NCBI GenBank assembly: GCA_043778255.1
Contig: JAYWGN010000040.1
Span: forward strand, 1 to 64,000
Direction of reading: 5' to 3'
Length of the DNA: 64,000 nucleotides
DNA from: JAYWGN01 sp043778255
Lineage (GTDB): Bacteria; Bacteroidota; Bacteroidia; Chitinophagales; Chitinophagaceae
The notes beneath the pieces are model-generated. The model was not told the origin of the DNA. It did no database searches and saw only the letters and a program-made list of their open reading frames with translations. Positions 44,449 through 54,068 of the stretch are shown piece after piece. Every line of letters starts with the position of its first letter. Position 1 is the stretch's first letter. The translations under genes were made by a program, and so were the position numbers.

Positions 44449-44485
44449 TAATATTACATTATAAGTACTAATCCAATTGAACATC

Positions 44486-44520
44486 AAATCCCCTCTAGGC
44501 TTGTCTTTAGGGGATTTTTA
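44486..44520 (+). terminator. Terminator after DUF4394 gene
   Basis: Stem AAATCCCCT / AGGGGATTT with an 11-14-base loop, followed by a T-rich run (TTTTTA). It is placed 38 bp after the DUF4394 stop codon and 30 bp before the convergent trpS stop. Confidence 0.8.
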
Positions 44521-44551
44521 TTGGGGTTAAATAATTTATAAATAAAACTAA

Positions 44552-45559
44552 TTAATACCCCACACCAACAGCATCTCTTACAATTTTAATAGTAGCTATT
44601 GCACTTTCCCTTGCTTTATGTTTGCCTTGTTGCATTATAGAATTTATAGCAGCAGTATTACTTAACAAATCATCTGCTTTTTCTCGTATAGGTTGTATAA
44701 AATTTGCCAAATCCTCTGCCAATTGTTTTTTAAAATCGCCATACCTAATTATACAATTACCTGTACTGCTATTGTTATAATCATCGGTATATTTTTGTAC
44801 TACATCGGGTTGGCTACACAATTGGATTAGTGTAAATAGGTTTTCAATGTAAGCAGGTTGTACAGCATTAGGTTCGGCTGGTCCTTGGTCTGTTTTGGCT
44901 TTCATTATTTTTTTACGTATTTCAGCATCACTATCTGCTAAGTAAATAGTGTTCATTTGGTTTTCGCTTTTACTCATTTTACCTTCGCCATCAAGGCTCA
45001 ATATTTTGGTTAATGCACCACCATAGTTAAATGCTGCAGGTTCGGGCAGTAGGTTGCCATACCTATAATTAAAGCGTTGTACAAAAGTTCGAGCCATTTC
45101 CAAATGCTGCTCCTGATCCTTACCTACAGGCACTTTGGTAGCACGGTGTATTACTATATCGGCAGCTTGTAGTACAGGGTAAGTAAGTAGCCCAGCATTT
45201 ATATTGTCGGGTTGTAGGCGTACTTTATCTTTAAATGTAGTTGTTTTTTCCAACTCACCTTTGTAAGCCAACATATTAAAGTATAGGTACAGTTCAGCTA
45301 TTTCTGGCACATCGCTTTGTACATAAAGGGTAATTTTTTTGGGGTCGAGGCCACAGGCTATGTTTTCGGCTATTACACGGTGTACACTATCTTTAAGGGT
45401 TTTGGTATCGGGGTGTGTGGTAAGGCTATGCCAATCGGCCACAAAAAAATAACAATCAAAATCATCTTGCATTTTTACATAATTACGCATAGCACCAAAG
45501 TAATTGCCAAGGTGCAAATATCCTGTGGGTCTAATACCACTCACTACTTTTTCTTTCAT
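44552..45559 (-). CDS. trpS: Tryptophanyl-tRNA synthetase
   Basis: A class I aminoacyl-tRNA synthetase of 335 aa charging tRNA-Trp. The HIGH-type motif is in RPTGYLHLGNYFGAM and the KMSKS loop in GEGKMSKSENQM. The tryptophan-binding region YPVLQAADIVIHRA and GKDQEQHLEMAR are standard. It is a stand-alone gene on the minus strand, convergent with the DUF4394 gene. Confidence 0.95.
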   Translation of the reverse strand: MKEKVVSGIRPTGYLHLGNYFGAMRNYVKMQDDFDCYFFVADWHSLTTHPDTKTLKDSVHRVIAENIACGLDPKKITLYVQSDVPEIAELYLYFNMLAYKGELEKTTTFKDKVRLQPDNINAGLLTYPVLQAADIVIHRATKVPVGKDQEQHLEMARTFVQRFNYRYGNLLPEPAAFNYGGALTKILSLDGEGKMSKSENQMNTIYLADSDAEIRKKIMKAKTDQGPAEPNAVQPAYIENLFTLIQLCSQPDVVQKYTDDYNNSSTGNCIIRYGDFKKQLAEDLANFIQPIREKADDLLSNTAAINSIMQQGKHKARESAIATIKIVRDAVGVGY

Positions 45560-45631
45560 AATGCTACAAAGTTAATAGGATAAATCAATTTATAAATAAT
45601 AATGAATAATTAAAAACTAGAACAAAATAAT

Positions 45632-45724
45632 TTACCAAATTATTAAAATGTAGGTAAGGCTTCGCCAAAAATTATTTGCAGTAGTCGTTTGTTGTTGGTT
45701 ACTATTTCGGCGGTAGCCGAGAGG
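45632..45724. repeat. 93-bp direct repeat, copy 1
   Basis: Matches 47476-47568 over its full 93 bp with two mismatches (near 45666 and 45680). It contains a hairpin TCGGC-TACC-GCCGA on the minus strand. It lies downstream of the secreted-protein remnant at 45739. Confidence 0.95.
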
Positions 45725-45738
45725 TGAAATTGGTCATT

Positions 45739-46605
45739 TTAATTATTTATAATAGTAGCTGTACACACTAACTTAAATTGATTATTGCTCCATTTAATAG
45801 GGTTAAAGTTTGCCCAACCTATATAACTGTAAAGTGATTTTTTTTGTAAAAAAGCTATTGAAGGCATTTTATATTCTTCCACATAATTTTTTTTATTATA
45901 CTTTGTAGTTATTGGATTATCGTAAAAGTTAGTTGGCATTGTTTGCAACCCAATATATATTATTTGGTTACTTACCATAATATTTTCTATGGAAATATCA
46001 ACGTTAAACCAAGTTTTGTTTTCTGCTCCACTTACCACATAATCTTGTAATAAGCTTTGCCCAGGGCAATTGCAGCTAGTATCGTGGCTTAGCAGTAGCA
46101 CTTTAAATGGGGCAGCCACATTTTCATTTTTACCTTGTTTTAAGTAGTAGTTTATAGCTTTAATTGTACTAACGTCAACATTTGACAAATCAACTTTTGT
46201 AACCCAAGCCATATCGGGTAATAAATGGTGGGTACTATTTACTATGCCTAGTTTATATCCATAATTTTTAGCTTTTAACTTTTTGATATTAGCCAATATA
46301 GTAATTGATTGTTGGGTATATACATTGTTTTTTAAAGTTATAAATAGTGTATCAAAAACTTTACTTATTGTTTTTACATACATTTTGTAACCAATACATG
46401 TAACACGTAGGTTATTCAATGTAACGCCATTATATATAAAAATACCATCGTTATTGGTAACGCCACGTATTGTATCGTTGGTAATTACAGTGGCAGTAGC
46501 AACTGCATTACCCAAGGTATCTGCTACTTTTATAATGGTAATAGGTTGGCTTATGAGGCTATTAAAAATGAAAAGGGTTAAGAATGTCGCACTTGAGAAT
46601 TGAAC
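45739..46605 (-). pseudogene. Secreted protein with lost start codon (CarboxypepD_reg-like)
   Basis: The reading frame (258 aa from a TTG at 46515) begins inside a CarboxypepD_reg-like domain (NDTIRGVTNNDGIFIY, GYKMYVKTISKVFDTLF) and continues with an uncharacterised region ending in TATIINN. In the same frame upstream of the TTG lies a clear signal peptide (FLTLFIFNSLISQ), but between it and the in-frame TAA (46606-46608) there is no ATG, GTG or TTG. A one-base change near CATTCTTAACC would join it to a GTG start. I read it as a gene with a damaged 5' end, or a very unusual start. The 93-bp repeat follows its 3' end. Confidence 0.6.
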
Positions 46606-46660
46606 TTAGGATTTGATAATTTATGTTCTGTGTATGTAATATTTTTTAAATTAGTAAATT

Positions 46661-47057
46661 TTAAATAAATATTTTTAGTGTTGGTGTATATAGATTTATA
46701 TTACTGTCATTGCTGATAAATGCCATATTTTCTGCAATTGCAGTAGCAACTAGTAACCTATCAAATGGGTCTTTGTGTTCTTTTTTGAATTATTAGTTTT
46801 TCATATGCTAACAGGTGTATTGCCTTGGTAGGCAATATATTAAACCCTGAATCTATAATTGTCTTTTCTAATTCTATACTATTAAGAGGTATTTCTAGTT
46901 TACCAATTGTTTTTTTTATAGCTATTTCAAATAAGCTTACTATACTTACATAACATTTGTTATCATAGTTTTTTATTACATTTTTTACTCTTAATGTTAG
47001 TTTTTCTTCATTTCCTAAAATCCAAAGTATAATATGTGTGTCTAATAAATACTGCAT
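46661..47057 (-). pseudogene. PIN-domain toxin, frameshifted
   Basis: The first 98 residues encode a VapC-like PIN protein (YLLDTHIILWIL with the first Asp, SIVSLFEIAIKKTIGK, HLLAYEKL), then reading stops at 46761. In the +1-shifted frame the missing C-terminus continues directly: KEHKDPFDRLLVATAIAEN and AFISNDSNI, ending at 46661-46663. The shift lies in an A6 run just before; five A's would give an intact protein of about 131 aa, the usual family length. It could be a genuine inactivating slip, a phase-variable tract or a sequencing error. The antitoxin overlaps the start by 1 bp. Confidence 0.85.
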
Positions 47058-47266
47058 TACATATATTCTTTTAACTCGTCTAGCGGTGTATCAAAATCAG
47101 GAGCCATTTTAATTTTACCTTTAATCGTTCCAAATAATCTTTCCTCCTTTATATCTTCTATCAATTCTTCCATAATGGTTACTACTACTTTTGCTTTATT
47201 TAAGGTAGGTAGCTCATCAAATATAATAACACCGTTGTTGTATGTGCCTGTTATAGCTTCTAACAT
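47057..47266 (-). CDS. Antitoxin of the PIN module
   Basis: A 69-aa small protein whose TAA stop overlaps the ATG of the PIN toxin by one base (TAATG arrangement, minus strand), a classic antitoxin-toxin arrangement. The N-terminal half (YNNGVIIFDELP) resembles the DUF2281/VapB-like beta-hairpin, and the acidic C-terminus (PDFDTPLDELKEYM) would bind the toxin. It is intact, whereas its partner toxin is frameshifted. Confidence 0.8.
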   Translation of the reverse strand: MLEAITGTYNNGVIIFDELPTLNKAKVVVTIMEELIEDIKEERLFGTIKGKIKMAPDFDTPLDELKEYM

Positions 47267-47281
47267 TGTATAAGTTTAACA

Positions 47282-47312
47282 CAAATATACGTTTTTAACT
47301 TTGGGTGCAAAA
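47282..47312 (-). promoter_or_regulatory. Predicted promoter of PIN module
   Basis: On the minus strand, TTTTG (47308-47312) is separated by 18 bp from TATATTTG (47282-47289), fitting a Bacteroidota -33/-7 pair. It lies 16 bp before the antitoxin start codon. Confidence 0.5.
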
Positions 47313-47475
47313 TAGGGCTACATTTTATTTAAGTTTCTAATGGGTTCATATTGTAACCCTTTTGAAAACAAATTATAGTAAAAAATCACTCTTTCCCAAA
47401 ATAAATACCTTAATTTCTAATGCCCTGATTATTATAAAAGCAAACAAAATTTACTAAATACTAATTATGTGATAG

Positions 47476-47568
47476 TTACCAAATTATTAAAATGTAGGTA
47501 AGGCTTCGTCAAAAATTATTTGAAGTAGTCGTTTGTTGTTGGTTACTATTTCGGCGGTAGCCGAGAGG
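47476..47568. repeat. 93-bp direct repeat, copy 2
   Basis: 91 of 93 bases match copy 1 at 45632-45724. Its right end supplies the last eight codons or so of the gene ending at 47546 (SRLPPK tail). The two copies bracket 1.75 kb holding the broken secreted-protein gene and the frameshifted PIN module. Confidence 0.95.
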
Positions 47569-48877
47569 CTATTATTGTTAAATACTGTTTTATAGTAAAT
47601 GAAGTTTTGTAAATTATTTTATTATCCAAATCTCTAATTATAATTAAATATTTTTTTATAAATACTGGTAAATATGTAGTAACCGTATTTGATTTTATAA
47701 TTTGATTGGATGCAGGTACAACCAAATCATAGTCGGTAATATTGCGAATTTCATTAGCTGGGTAGTATTGTAATAAAAAGGATTTGTTTTTAATATTTTT
47801 TGGAATTAATAATGTACGTTCAAAAAATAGCTTGTTTTTTATTAAACTTTTTTTATAATCGTCGGCATTAAAGTTTTCAAATAACGTAAAGTCATAACCA
47901 GGGTTAAAATTGATATTTTTATTTAAAAGTAACTTAGGGTATTTTATAGTTTTTTTTGGGTCTAAATAAGCATAAAAATTATTACAAAATTGCAAATTGC
48001 CGTATGTGTTAAAGTAGGTTTGATTAATAGATTTTACAAATTTATATTTATCTTTGAGCCATACACCTATGGAGTGAAATCCCAAATCTACCGTATTTGC
48101 ATGCCCATAACCACAATGGATTATCATTTTTGCATTTGGGTCTTTATCTAATACTTTCATAATATTTATAGCTGCTAAACTATCTCTTTTATTAGAATCT
48201 GAAACAGTTGTATCATAAGCAACTAATTTGAATTTTAGAAACTTTGCATAGCGTACAAGGTTAGCAAAATTTGGCTCTTGTGTATAAAATCCTAAATTCT
48301 TATGTATAGTTTTTTCTGTACTTGCATCAATTCTACTTGATAAAGTTTCTAGTGCTAAATAATTATAACCCTGCTTTCTAAAATCAGCTAACATTTCAAA
48401 AGTAAAAATTCTGCATACTGGTCTATGGTGCATTTCGTTTATAAGTACAATTTTACTTTTACTTGCTTTTGCTTTTAATTGCTCTTTATACTCAATTAAT
48501 GAATAACTATTAAACTCTGTAACATTTGAATTTATATATTCTTTATAATTCTCTGCACTGTCAAAACAATCTAATGCATTTTTATCTTCCCCTATAAATG
48601 AAAGTAGTGTTCCTATATATTCATAGTACATATTTTTTACAATTGAATCACTTAATTTCATATCAAATGAAGCCATAGCCTTAACATCGTTTATATAATT
48701 CAACGACTTACTAACACGTAATGGTTTGAGGTTTGAAAATAATGAATCCTTCGATTTTATTTCAACTTGTTTTTTAAGTTTAAATGTTTGAAGTGTATTT
48801 GCTAGAGTTTGAGCTTTTGTATTGCTAAAAAGCAAAACTAAGTAAACACTAATTCCAAATATTTTTATATGGGTCAT
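47546..48877 (-). CDS. EreA/ChaN-like secreted protein
   Basis: A 443-aa protein with a signal peptide (MTHIKIFGISVYLVLLFS, cleavage near NTKAQ) when started at the ATG at 48877; an upstream ATG at 48916 would disturb the signal. The central region has SKIVLINEMHHRPVCRIF, YNYLALETLSSR, KLVAYDTT and MIIHCGYGHA, a Glu/His motif order reminiscent of the EreA/ChaN (haem-binding or esterase-like) superfamily. Substrate unknown. The C-terminal end runs into the 93-bp repeat, so its final residues are repeat-derived. Confidence 0.55.
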   Translation of the reverse strand: MTHIKIFGISVYLVLLFSNTKAQTLANTLQTFKLKKQVEIKSKDSLFSNLKPLRVSKSLNYINDVKAMASFDMKLSDSIVKNMYYEYIGTLLSFIGEDKNALDCFDSAENYKEYINSNVTEFNSYSLIEYKEQLKAKASKSKIVLINEMHHRPVCRIFTFEMLADFRKQGYNYLALETLSSRIDASTEKTIHKNLGFYTQEPNFANLVRYAKFLKFKLVAYDTTVSDSNKRDSLAAINIMKVLDKDPNAKMIIHCGYGHANTVDLGFHSIGVWLKDKYKFVKSINQTYFNTYGNLQFCNNFYAYLDPKKTIKYPKLLLNKNINFNPGYDFTLFENFNADDYKKSLIKNKLFFERTLLIPKNIKNKSFLLQYYPANEIRNITDYDLVVPASNQIIKSNTVTTYLPVFIKKYLIIIRDLDNKIIYKTSFTIKQYLTIIASRLPPK

Positions 48878-48973
48878 AATTACATTTAAGGGGTTTATCA
48901 AAAGTTGAATTTGCAAAAGCTCTACAATCTAAAAATAATTTAATAATTAGCAAATTATCATATTATCATATTA

Positions 48974-50191
48974 TCACATTTCTATTTTATTAATTAAGCC
49001 TACCCACTCCCCCAAGTACTCATAATCCTTTGTTAGCTTACCTTTAGTGGCAATGGTAGCATTGGTAATTAAGGTGGAGCTGCCGCTTATTACATACTCC
49101 AACACATACTTAATTAGCTGTTCTCCAAAGTACCTACTAGCATCTCGGGGTAGCTCGTTGGGTAGGTTGCCTACTGCTATTATGTCTATACTATTTTCAA
49201 GGTAGGGTTCGGTTTTTTGTTGGGTTACTTTATCTACGCCATACACAGGGTTTTCAATGGTTTGGTCGCCAAGGTTTATGGGTATGCTACCGTGTGCATC
49301 GTCGGTTATATCACTTATTGTTTTTATGTTAAATGCTTTGCTAGTAAGCATTTCGGCAGTAAATAGTGGGGGTACATCGGCATCCCAATATACACCATTC
49401 ATTAGTATATCGGTATGTGGTATATACTTTTCAAACTTGCAGTTATAGGCAGCCGCATCCTCATGAAACTGTTTGCGGTTGTAGGTTTTAGTAACTTTAT
49501 GCTCATACAAATCGGCACCTTTAAGCACCGTATATACAGGGTAAGTATAGGCTCTTTCTATATAATCATCGGGTTCTAATTCGTGTATGCCCATAAGGTT
49601 CATTACCTCTATAATGCCGTGTGCCACCCTGCCACTGCCTGTTACAGCTATTTTAATGTTAGGTAACTTTAACCCAAAGTAGCTGTGTATAAGGCTTCTA
49701 TAATCTTTTTGTTGGTACACCCTTGGCAGGGTAAATGTATTAGTTCTATTACCATAATACAGCATACCATTATGTGCACCCACTATACCCGCAAAAAAAC
49801 CAAAGCCCAACACTCGTTGCCCATCGTCGTGTTTCAAACATTCGTAATCAATAAGGGTAATATTTTTTTGCAATATGGTTTGCAATAACTTTTTATTGTA
49901 GGGTTGTTTTTTTATGGTGTGGCTAAAAAATAAATAGGTTTTATGGGCAATTAAATTATGGTAAGGCACTTCTTTAATGCCCAATATAATATCGCATTGC
50001 TCCAAATTAGTAACAACTGTAATGCCAGCTTTTTCATACTCCGTATTACTAAAGCATCGGTGGGCTGACTGTTCTACTACAAGGATAACATGGGGTACAT
50101 TTTTTACCATCCATTTGCATTGTGCAGGGGTAAGGGCAACTCTAGTGTCCAAAGGGGTTTTGCCTTCGTTTATTAATCCTATGGTAAGCAT
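48974..50191 (-). CDS. Lysine/saccharopine dehydrogenase-like NAD-dependent enzyme
   Basis: A 405-aa protein of the alanine dehydrogenase/PNT-like fold. The N-terminal domain begins IGLINEGKTPLDTRVALTP; the Rossmann motif is AVTGSGRVAHGIIEVM; later conserved parts include VYWDADVPPLFT, SDITDDAHGSI and PVYGVDKVT. Overall closest in pattern to fungal-type saccharopine dehydrogenase (lysine-forming). Whether it acts in lysine catabolism is uncertain. It is a single gene divergent from the L,D-transpeptidase gene. Confidence 0.8.
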   Translation of the reverse strand: MLTIGLINEGKTPLDTRVALTPAQCKWMVKNVPHVILVVEQSAHRCFSNTEYEKAGITVVTNLEQCDIILGIKEVPYHNLIAHKTYLFFSHTIKKQPYNKKLLQTILQKNITLIDYECLKHDDGQRVLGFGFFAGIVGAHNGMLYYGNRTNTFTLPRVYQQKDYRSLIHSYFGLKLPNIKIAVTGSGRVAHGIIEVMNLMGIHELEPDDYIERAYTYPVYTVLKGADLYEHKVTKTYNRKQFHEDAAAYNCKFEKYIPHTDILMNGVYWDADVPPLFTAEMLTSKAFNIKTISDITDDAHGSIPINLGDQTIENPVYGVDKVTQQKTEPYLENSIDIIAVGNLPNELPRDASRYFGEQLIKYVLEYVISGSSTLITNATIATKGKLTKDYEYLGEWVGLINKIEM

Positions 50192-50297
50192 AGGGCAAAT
50201 GTAAAACTTTTAGTTAAACTTATGTGTACTTATCCACAACATTAAGTGTTGTTGTTATTATTATTTATATTTGCTATAACTAAATGTATGGGAGTAT

Positions 50298-52046
50298 ATG
50301 GAAATTTATAAACGGGTAGTCATTTTAATTATTTTGGCAAATGCATTTGCCCAATGTGGCAATAAAAATAGTGTACAAACTAGTAGTACAACTATAAACC
50401 CCAATACGGAAATAGACCAAACAAAAGATTTGAATATTGCCGATATATTGCAATATGTACAAACCAATAATGGTAAGCTCAACGATTCTAACTTTGTAAC
50501 AAATGTGGCTGATGTACAAGCATTTTACAATAGTAAAAATAACCGTACCGTATGGAGTAAAAAAAGTGAGTTTACGGCACTAGCCAACAGCCTACAATTG
50601 TTTATAGAGCATAGTATGGAGTATGGCCTATTCCCCGAAGATTACCATATAACCAACCTCAAAAAATTACGTAATCAATTGCTATTGCAAAATGCTAATG
50701 CCAGTACTATACTTGCACAAGGCGATATATTATACACCGACGCTTTTTTGCAATTAGCTACTCACTTAAAAAAAGGAAGATTAGCAAAAGATAGCATAAC
50801 CATAAGTGCCGACTCGAGCCTCAAAACTAGCTACTTTGTAACTGTATTAAACACCGTAATTGACAATAAAAAATTAGTAGAAACTTTACAAAGCCTCGAA
50901 CCTACCCTTAAGGATTATAAAGCCTTACGAACGGCCTTGCCTAGTTTTTTGGCCACTATGGATTTGAATAAATATACCTACGTAGTGTACCCTAATAAAG
51001 ATAGTTTGCAGTTAGTAAAAAGTGTAATGAAACGGCTGTACGAGGCAGGTGTAGCTACTACCAACAGCCCCAAGCCCGATAGTATAACTTATGTAAATAC
51101 CGTAACAAAATACCAAAAAGCCAAAGGATTGAAACCTACGGGCAAGGTAAATAATGAAATGGCAAAGTCGTTGAATACGAGTGATTGGTACAGATTTAAA
51201 AGGATAGCAGCAACCTTAGATAAATACAAAACATTAACCACAACCCTACCCGAAACTTATGTGTGGGTTAACTTACCTTCATATAAACTGAAAGTTGTAA
51301 ACCACGATACTGTGGTAATGACAAGCAAAGTAATAATAGGCAAAACCACTAACCGTACACCCGAATTGAATAGCGAAATATCGAATATAGTGCTATACCC
51401 TACTTGGAGTGTGCCTTATAGTATAGCTATGAAAGAGATGTTGCCTATTGCAAAGCGTAACCCTGGTTATTTTGCCCGAAGGGGCTTTAAAGTATTCAAT
51501 AATAGGGGCAAGCAGGTAGACCCATACAGTGTAAATTGGAGTAGGTATAGCAAAAGTGTACCATTTAACTTTAGGCAAAATGAAGGAGGTGGAAATGCAT
51601 TAGGTGTTATTAAATTTAACTTTGAAAACCCTTACTCCGTGTACTTGCATGATACAAACCAACGGTATATGTTTGAACGAGATTTTAGGGCATTAAGCCA
51701 TGGTTGTGTAAGGGTACATTTGTGGGATAGTGTGGCTCGGTATTTAATTACCCAATCACATGCCTATTACCCTAATTACGATTTTTTAAAAAAAGATAGC
51801 ATAACCCCAACCAACGATACTATAACTTACACCCAAAGCATATTACGTGATAGTAGTTTTATAATAGCCGACTCGTTGCATAGGTATATGGCTAAGAAAA
51901 AAAATATGGCTTTGCTAATGCAAAAAAAAATACCCATTTTTATACGCTATTATGGTTGTGAAGCACAGGATGGAAAAGTAGTGTTTTTTGATGATGTGTA
52001 CAATGAAGACAAATCGGTGATAGACCAATATTTTTCAAAAAAATAA
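50298..52046 (+). CDS. L,D-transpeptidase, YcbB/LdtD type
   Basis: A 582-aa lipoprotein-like envelope enzyme (AFAQCGNKN, Cys about residue 20) with an N-terminal scaffold domain, a peptidoglycan-binding helix bundle near residues 255-300 (VTKYQKAKGLKPTG), and a large YkuD domain. The catalytic site is SHGCVRVHLWD with Cys470; the substrate-capping loop is long as in LdtD. It makes 3-3 cross-links in the periplasmic wall. It is followed by rlpA after 6 bp, so the two are likely co-transcribed. Confidence 0.92.
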   Translation: MEIYKRVVILIILANAFAQCGNKNSVQTSSTTINPNTEIDQTKDLNIADILQYVQTNNGKLNDSNFVTNVADVQAFYNSKNNRTVWSKKSEFTALANSLQLFIEHSMEYGLFPEDYHITNLKKLRNQLLLQNANASTILAQGDILYTDAFLQLATHLKKGRLAKDSITISADSSLKTSYFVTVLNTVIDNKKLVETLQSLEPTLKDYKALRTALPSFLATMDLNKYTYVVYPNKDSLQLVKSVMKRLYEAGVATTNSPKPDSITYVNTVTKYQKAKGLKPTGKVNNEMAKSLNTSDWYRFKRIAATLDKYKTLTTTLPETYVWVNLPSYKLKVVNHDTVVMTSKVIIGKTTNRTPELNSEISNIVLYPTWSVPYSIAMKEMLPIAKRNPGYFARRGFKVFNNRGKQVDPYSVNWSRYSKSVPFNFRQNEGGGNALGVIKFNFENPYSVYLHDTNQRYMFERDFRALSHGCVRVHLWDSVARYLITQSHAYYPNYDFLKKDSITPTNDTITYTQSILRDSSFIIADSLHRYMAKKKNMALLMQKKIPIFIRYYGCEAQDGKVVFFDDVYNEDKSVIDQYFSKK

Positions 52047-52052
52047 AAAAAT

Positions 52053-52457
52053 ATGCTTAAATACATTGTATTGCTAGTACTACTTAGTACAACAAACTTA
52101 CTAGCTGCACAGGATACTACAAAGCCAAAAAAAGACCCAAAAGTACTATACGGCATTGCTACATTTTACAGCAATAGTTTTGATGGTAAAAAAACTGCCA
52201 CTGGCGAAATATTTAGACAAAATGGCTACACAGCAGCTAGTAATAATATACCCTTAGGCACTTGGGTAAAAGTAACGAATGTAAAAAACAATAAAACAGT
52301 AACGGTAAAAATAAACGACCGTATGGCACCAAGTATGGCTCGTAAAGGTAGGGTAGTTGACCTTACCCGTGCTGCCGCCGAAAAACTCAACTTTATAACC
52401 AGCGGTACCACTAAAGTAAAAGTAACCATACTCGGCAAAAAAAAACCTTTGCAATAA
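52053..52457 (+). CDS. rlpA: RlpA-like septal ring protein
   Basis: A 134-aa exported protein (signal cleaved near LLAAQ, residue 20) consisting of the RlpA double-psi beta-barrel: GIATFYSNSFDGKKTATGE, AASNNIPLGTWVKVTN, VKINDRMAPSMARKGRVVDLT. The Asp in INDR, important for lytic transglycosylase activity in Pseudomonas RlpA, is present. No SPOR domain is attached, unlike the E. coli form. Its position directly after an L,D-transpeptidase gene indicates a wall-remodelling unit. Confidence 0.9.
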   Translation: MLKYIVLLVLLSTTNLLAAQDTTKPKKDPKVLYGIATFYSNSFDGKKTATGEIFRQNGYTAASNNIPLGTWVKVTNVKNNKTVTVKINDRMAPSMARKGRVVDLTRAAAEKLNFITSGTTKVKVTILGKKKPLQ

Positions 52458-52538
52458 GCCTATTACTTTATTAGTTAATAATAATTTATTTTTCGCTTTT
52501 GGTTGAAGTCCTTACTTTTGTTAAAACTTATAATTAAC

Positions 52539-53894
52539 ATGTTTATGAAGAAAGTTCATTTCTTAAGTATAATGCTATTGTTAATAGCAACCGTACAAGC
52601 CCAAAAAGTAAATAAAATGTATGTAAAAAAACCTGCACTTGGGGTTCATTTTACGCTTACCGATTTTAAAACAGCCGATTTAATACGTAACTCCTCATTA
52701 AGCTCTGTGGTGCTTAATAAGCTAAATAGTAAACCCAAGCAAATGACACCCGGTATGGCTATTAGTTATATGCAAGGCCTTAGCAACCATGTAGATGTAC
52801 AAGCCAGGCTTGCAGGTTCATTTTTAGATTTGCCAGTACAAGGTAAACCTATCAATAACAATGACTTTTTCTTTGCAGAGTCAGATGTAAGTTTGTTGTT
52901 AAAAATGGTGAATGACAAAAATTGGGTTTCGCCTTATATAAGTGCCGGTATTGGCGCTTCATTGTACAAAGGTTCAAAGTTTGGAGCATTTATACCTGTA
53001 GGTGCTGGTATACAAGTTAACTTTTATAACGAAGCCTATTTATTGCTTAATGCACAATACAGATTATATACTGCTGCTGCTAATAACTACCACTTTTTTT
53101 ATAGTATTGGATTTGCTGGTAATATAGCCAAACCTATGGAAGTAGCTGTTGTAAAGCCTATAGCACCAATTGAAATGCCAAAAGATACCGATGGCGATGG
53201 TATATTTGATAAAGATGACAAATGTATATCGGTGGCAGGTGTAGCCAAATACCAAGGCTGCCCAGTACCTGATACCGATGGTGATGGCATTAACGATGAA
53301 TTAGATAAATGTATAAACGAAGCAGGTGTAGCCAAATACCAAGGCTGCCCAATACCCGATACCGATGGCGATGGAGTAAACGATGATGAGGATAAATGTG
53401 TAAGCCAAGCTGGTGTGGCTCGTTATAATGGTTGCCCTGTACCCGATACCGATGGCGATGGAGTAAACGATGAAGAAGATAAATGTAAAGATGTAGTAGG
53501 TACAGCCGCAAACCAAGGTTGCCCTGTAATAGCCGAAGCCATAATAAAGAAAATGGAATTTGCTGCAAAAAATGTATTGTTTGAAACTGGTAGTGCTAAG
53601 CTAAAAGTTAGCTCTAACAAATCGCTTAACGAAGTGGTAAAAATATTAAATGATAACAAAGACTTAATGTTAGATATTGAAGGCCATACTGATAACTCAG
53701 GCAAAGCCGACAAAAACCTCACCTTATCGCAAAGTAGAGCTAATGCTGTATTGGCTTACTTAAAAGCAAAAGGCATAACCGAAGATAGGTTAACTGCAAC
53801 AGGTTTTGGACAAGAGCAACCAGTGGCAGATAATAAAACTGCAGCTGGCAAACAAAAAAACAGAAGAGTAGAATTGAAGCTAAGAAGTTTTTAA
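52539..53894 (+). CDS. OmpA-family protein with TSP type-3 repeats, copy 1
   Basis: A 451-aa outer-membrane protein. A signal peptide (ends near VQAQ) is followed by a small barrel-like domain (to about residue 205), four calcium-binding TSP3 repeats (DTDGDGI/V...C...GCP units, about residues 208-330), and an OmpA peptidoglycan-binding domain (LFETGSAKL, DIEGHTDNSG, QSRANAVLAYL). I prefer the ATG at 52539 or 52545 to an upstream TTG at 52503. It probably anchors the outer membrane to the wall. It is the first of two paralogues. Confidence 0.9.
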   Translation: MFMKKVHFLSIMLLLIATVQAQKVNKMYVKKPALGVHFTLTDFKTADLIRNSSLSSVVLNKLNSKPKQMTPGMAISYMQGLSNHVDVQARLAGSFLDLPVQGKPINNNDFFFAESDVSLLLKMVNDKNWVSPYISAGIGASLYKGSKFGAFIPVGAGIQVNFYNEAYLLLNAQYRLYTAAANNYHFFYSIGFAGNIAKPMEVAVVKPIAPIEMPKDTDGDGIFDKDDKCISVAGVAKYQGCPVPDTDGDGINDELDKCINEAGVAKYQGCPIPDTDGDGVNDDEDKCVSQAGVARYNGCPVPDTDGDGVNDEEDKCKDVVGTAANQGCPVIAEAIIKKMEFAAKNVLFETGSAKLKVSSNKSLNEVVKILNDNKDLMLDIEGHTDNSGKADKNLTLSQSRANAVLAYLKAKGITEDRLTATGFGQEQPVADNKTAAGKQKNRRVELKLRSF

Positions 53895-53918
53895 ACTCCT
53901 CAGTATTTAAAAATATTT

Positions 53919-53950
53919 AATAAAGCCCCATTTTTATGGGGCTTTATTTG
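53919..53950 (+). terminator. Terminator after first OmpA gene
   Basis: The stem AATAAAGCCCCA / TGGGGCTTTATT with a 6-base loop is followed by TTG; the arms themselves end in T-rich sequence. It lies 25 bp after the stop codon. Confidence 0.85.
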
Positions 53951-54068
53951 TAAATATCTATTTGAATACTACTTTAACAACTATAAAAAAAAATAAACTT
54001 TCTTTTAACATTTTATTCTATATTGCAGCATTATTATATCTTTACATTATTATTAAATTTATACACAC

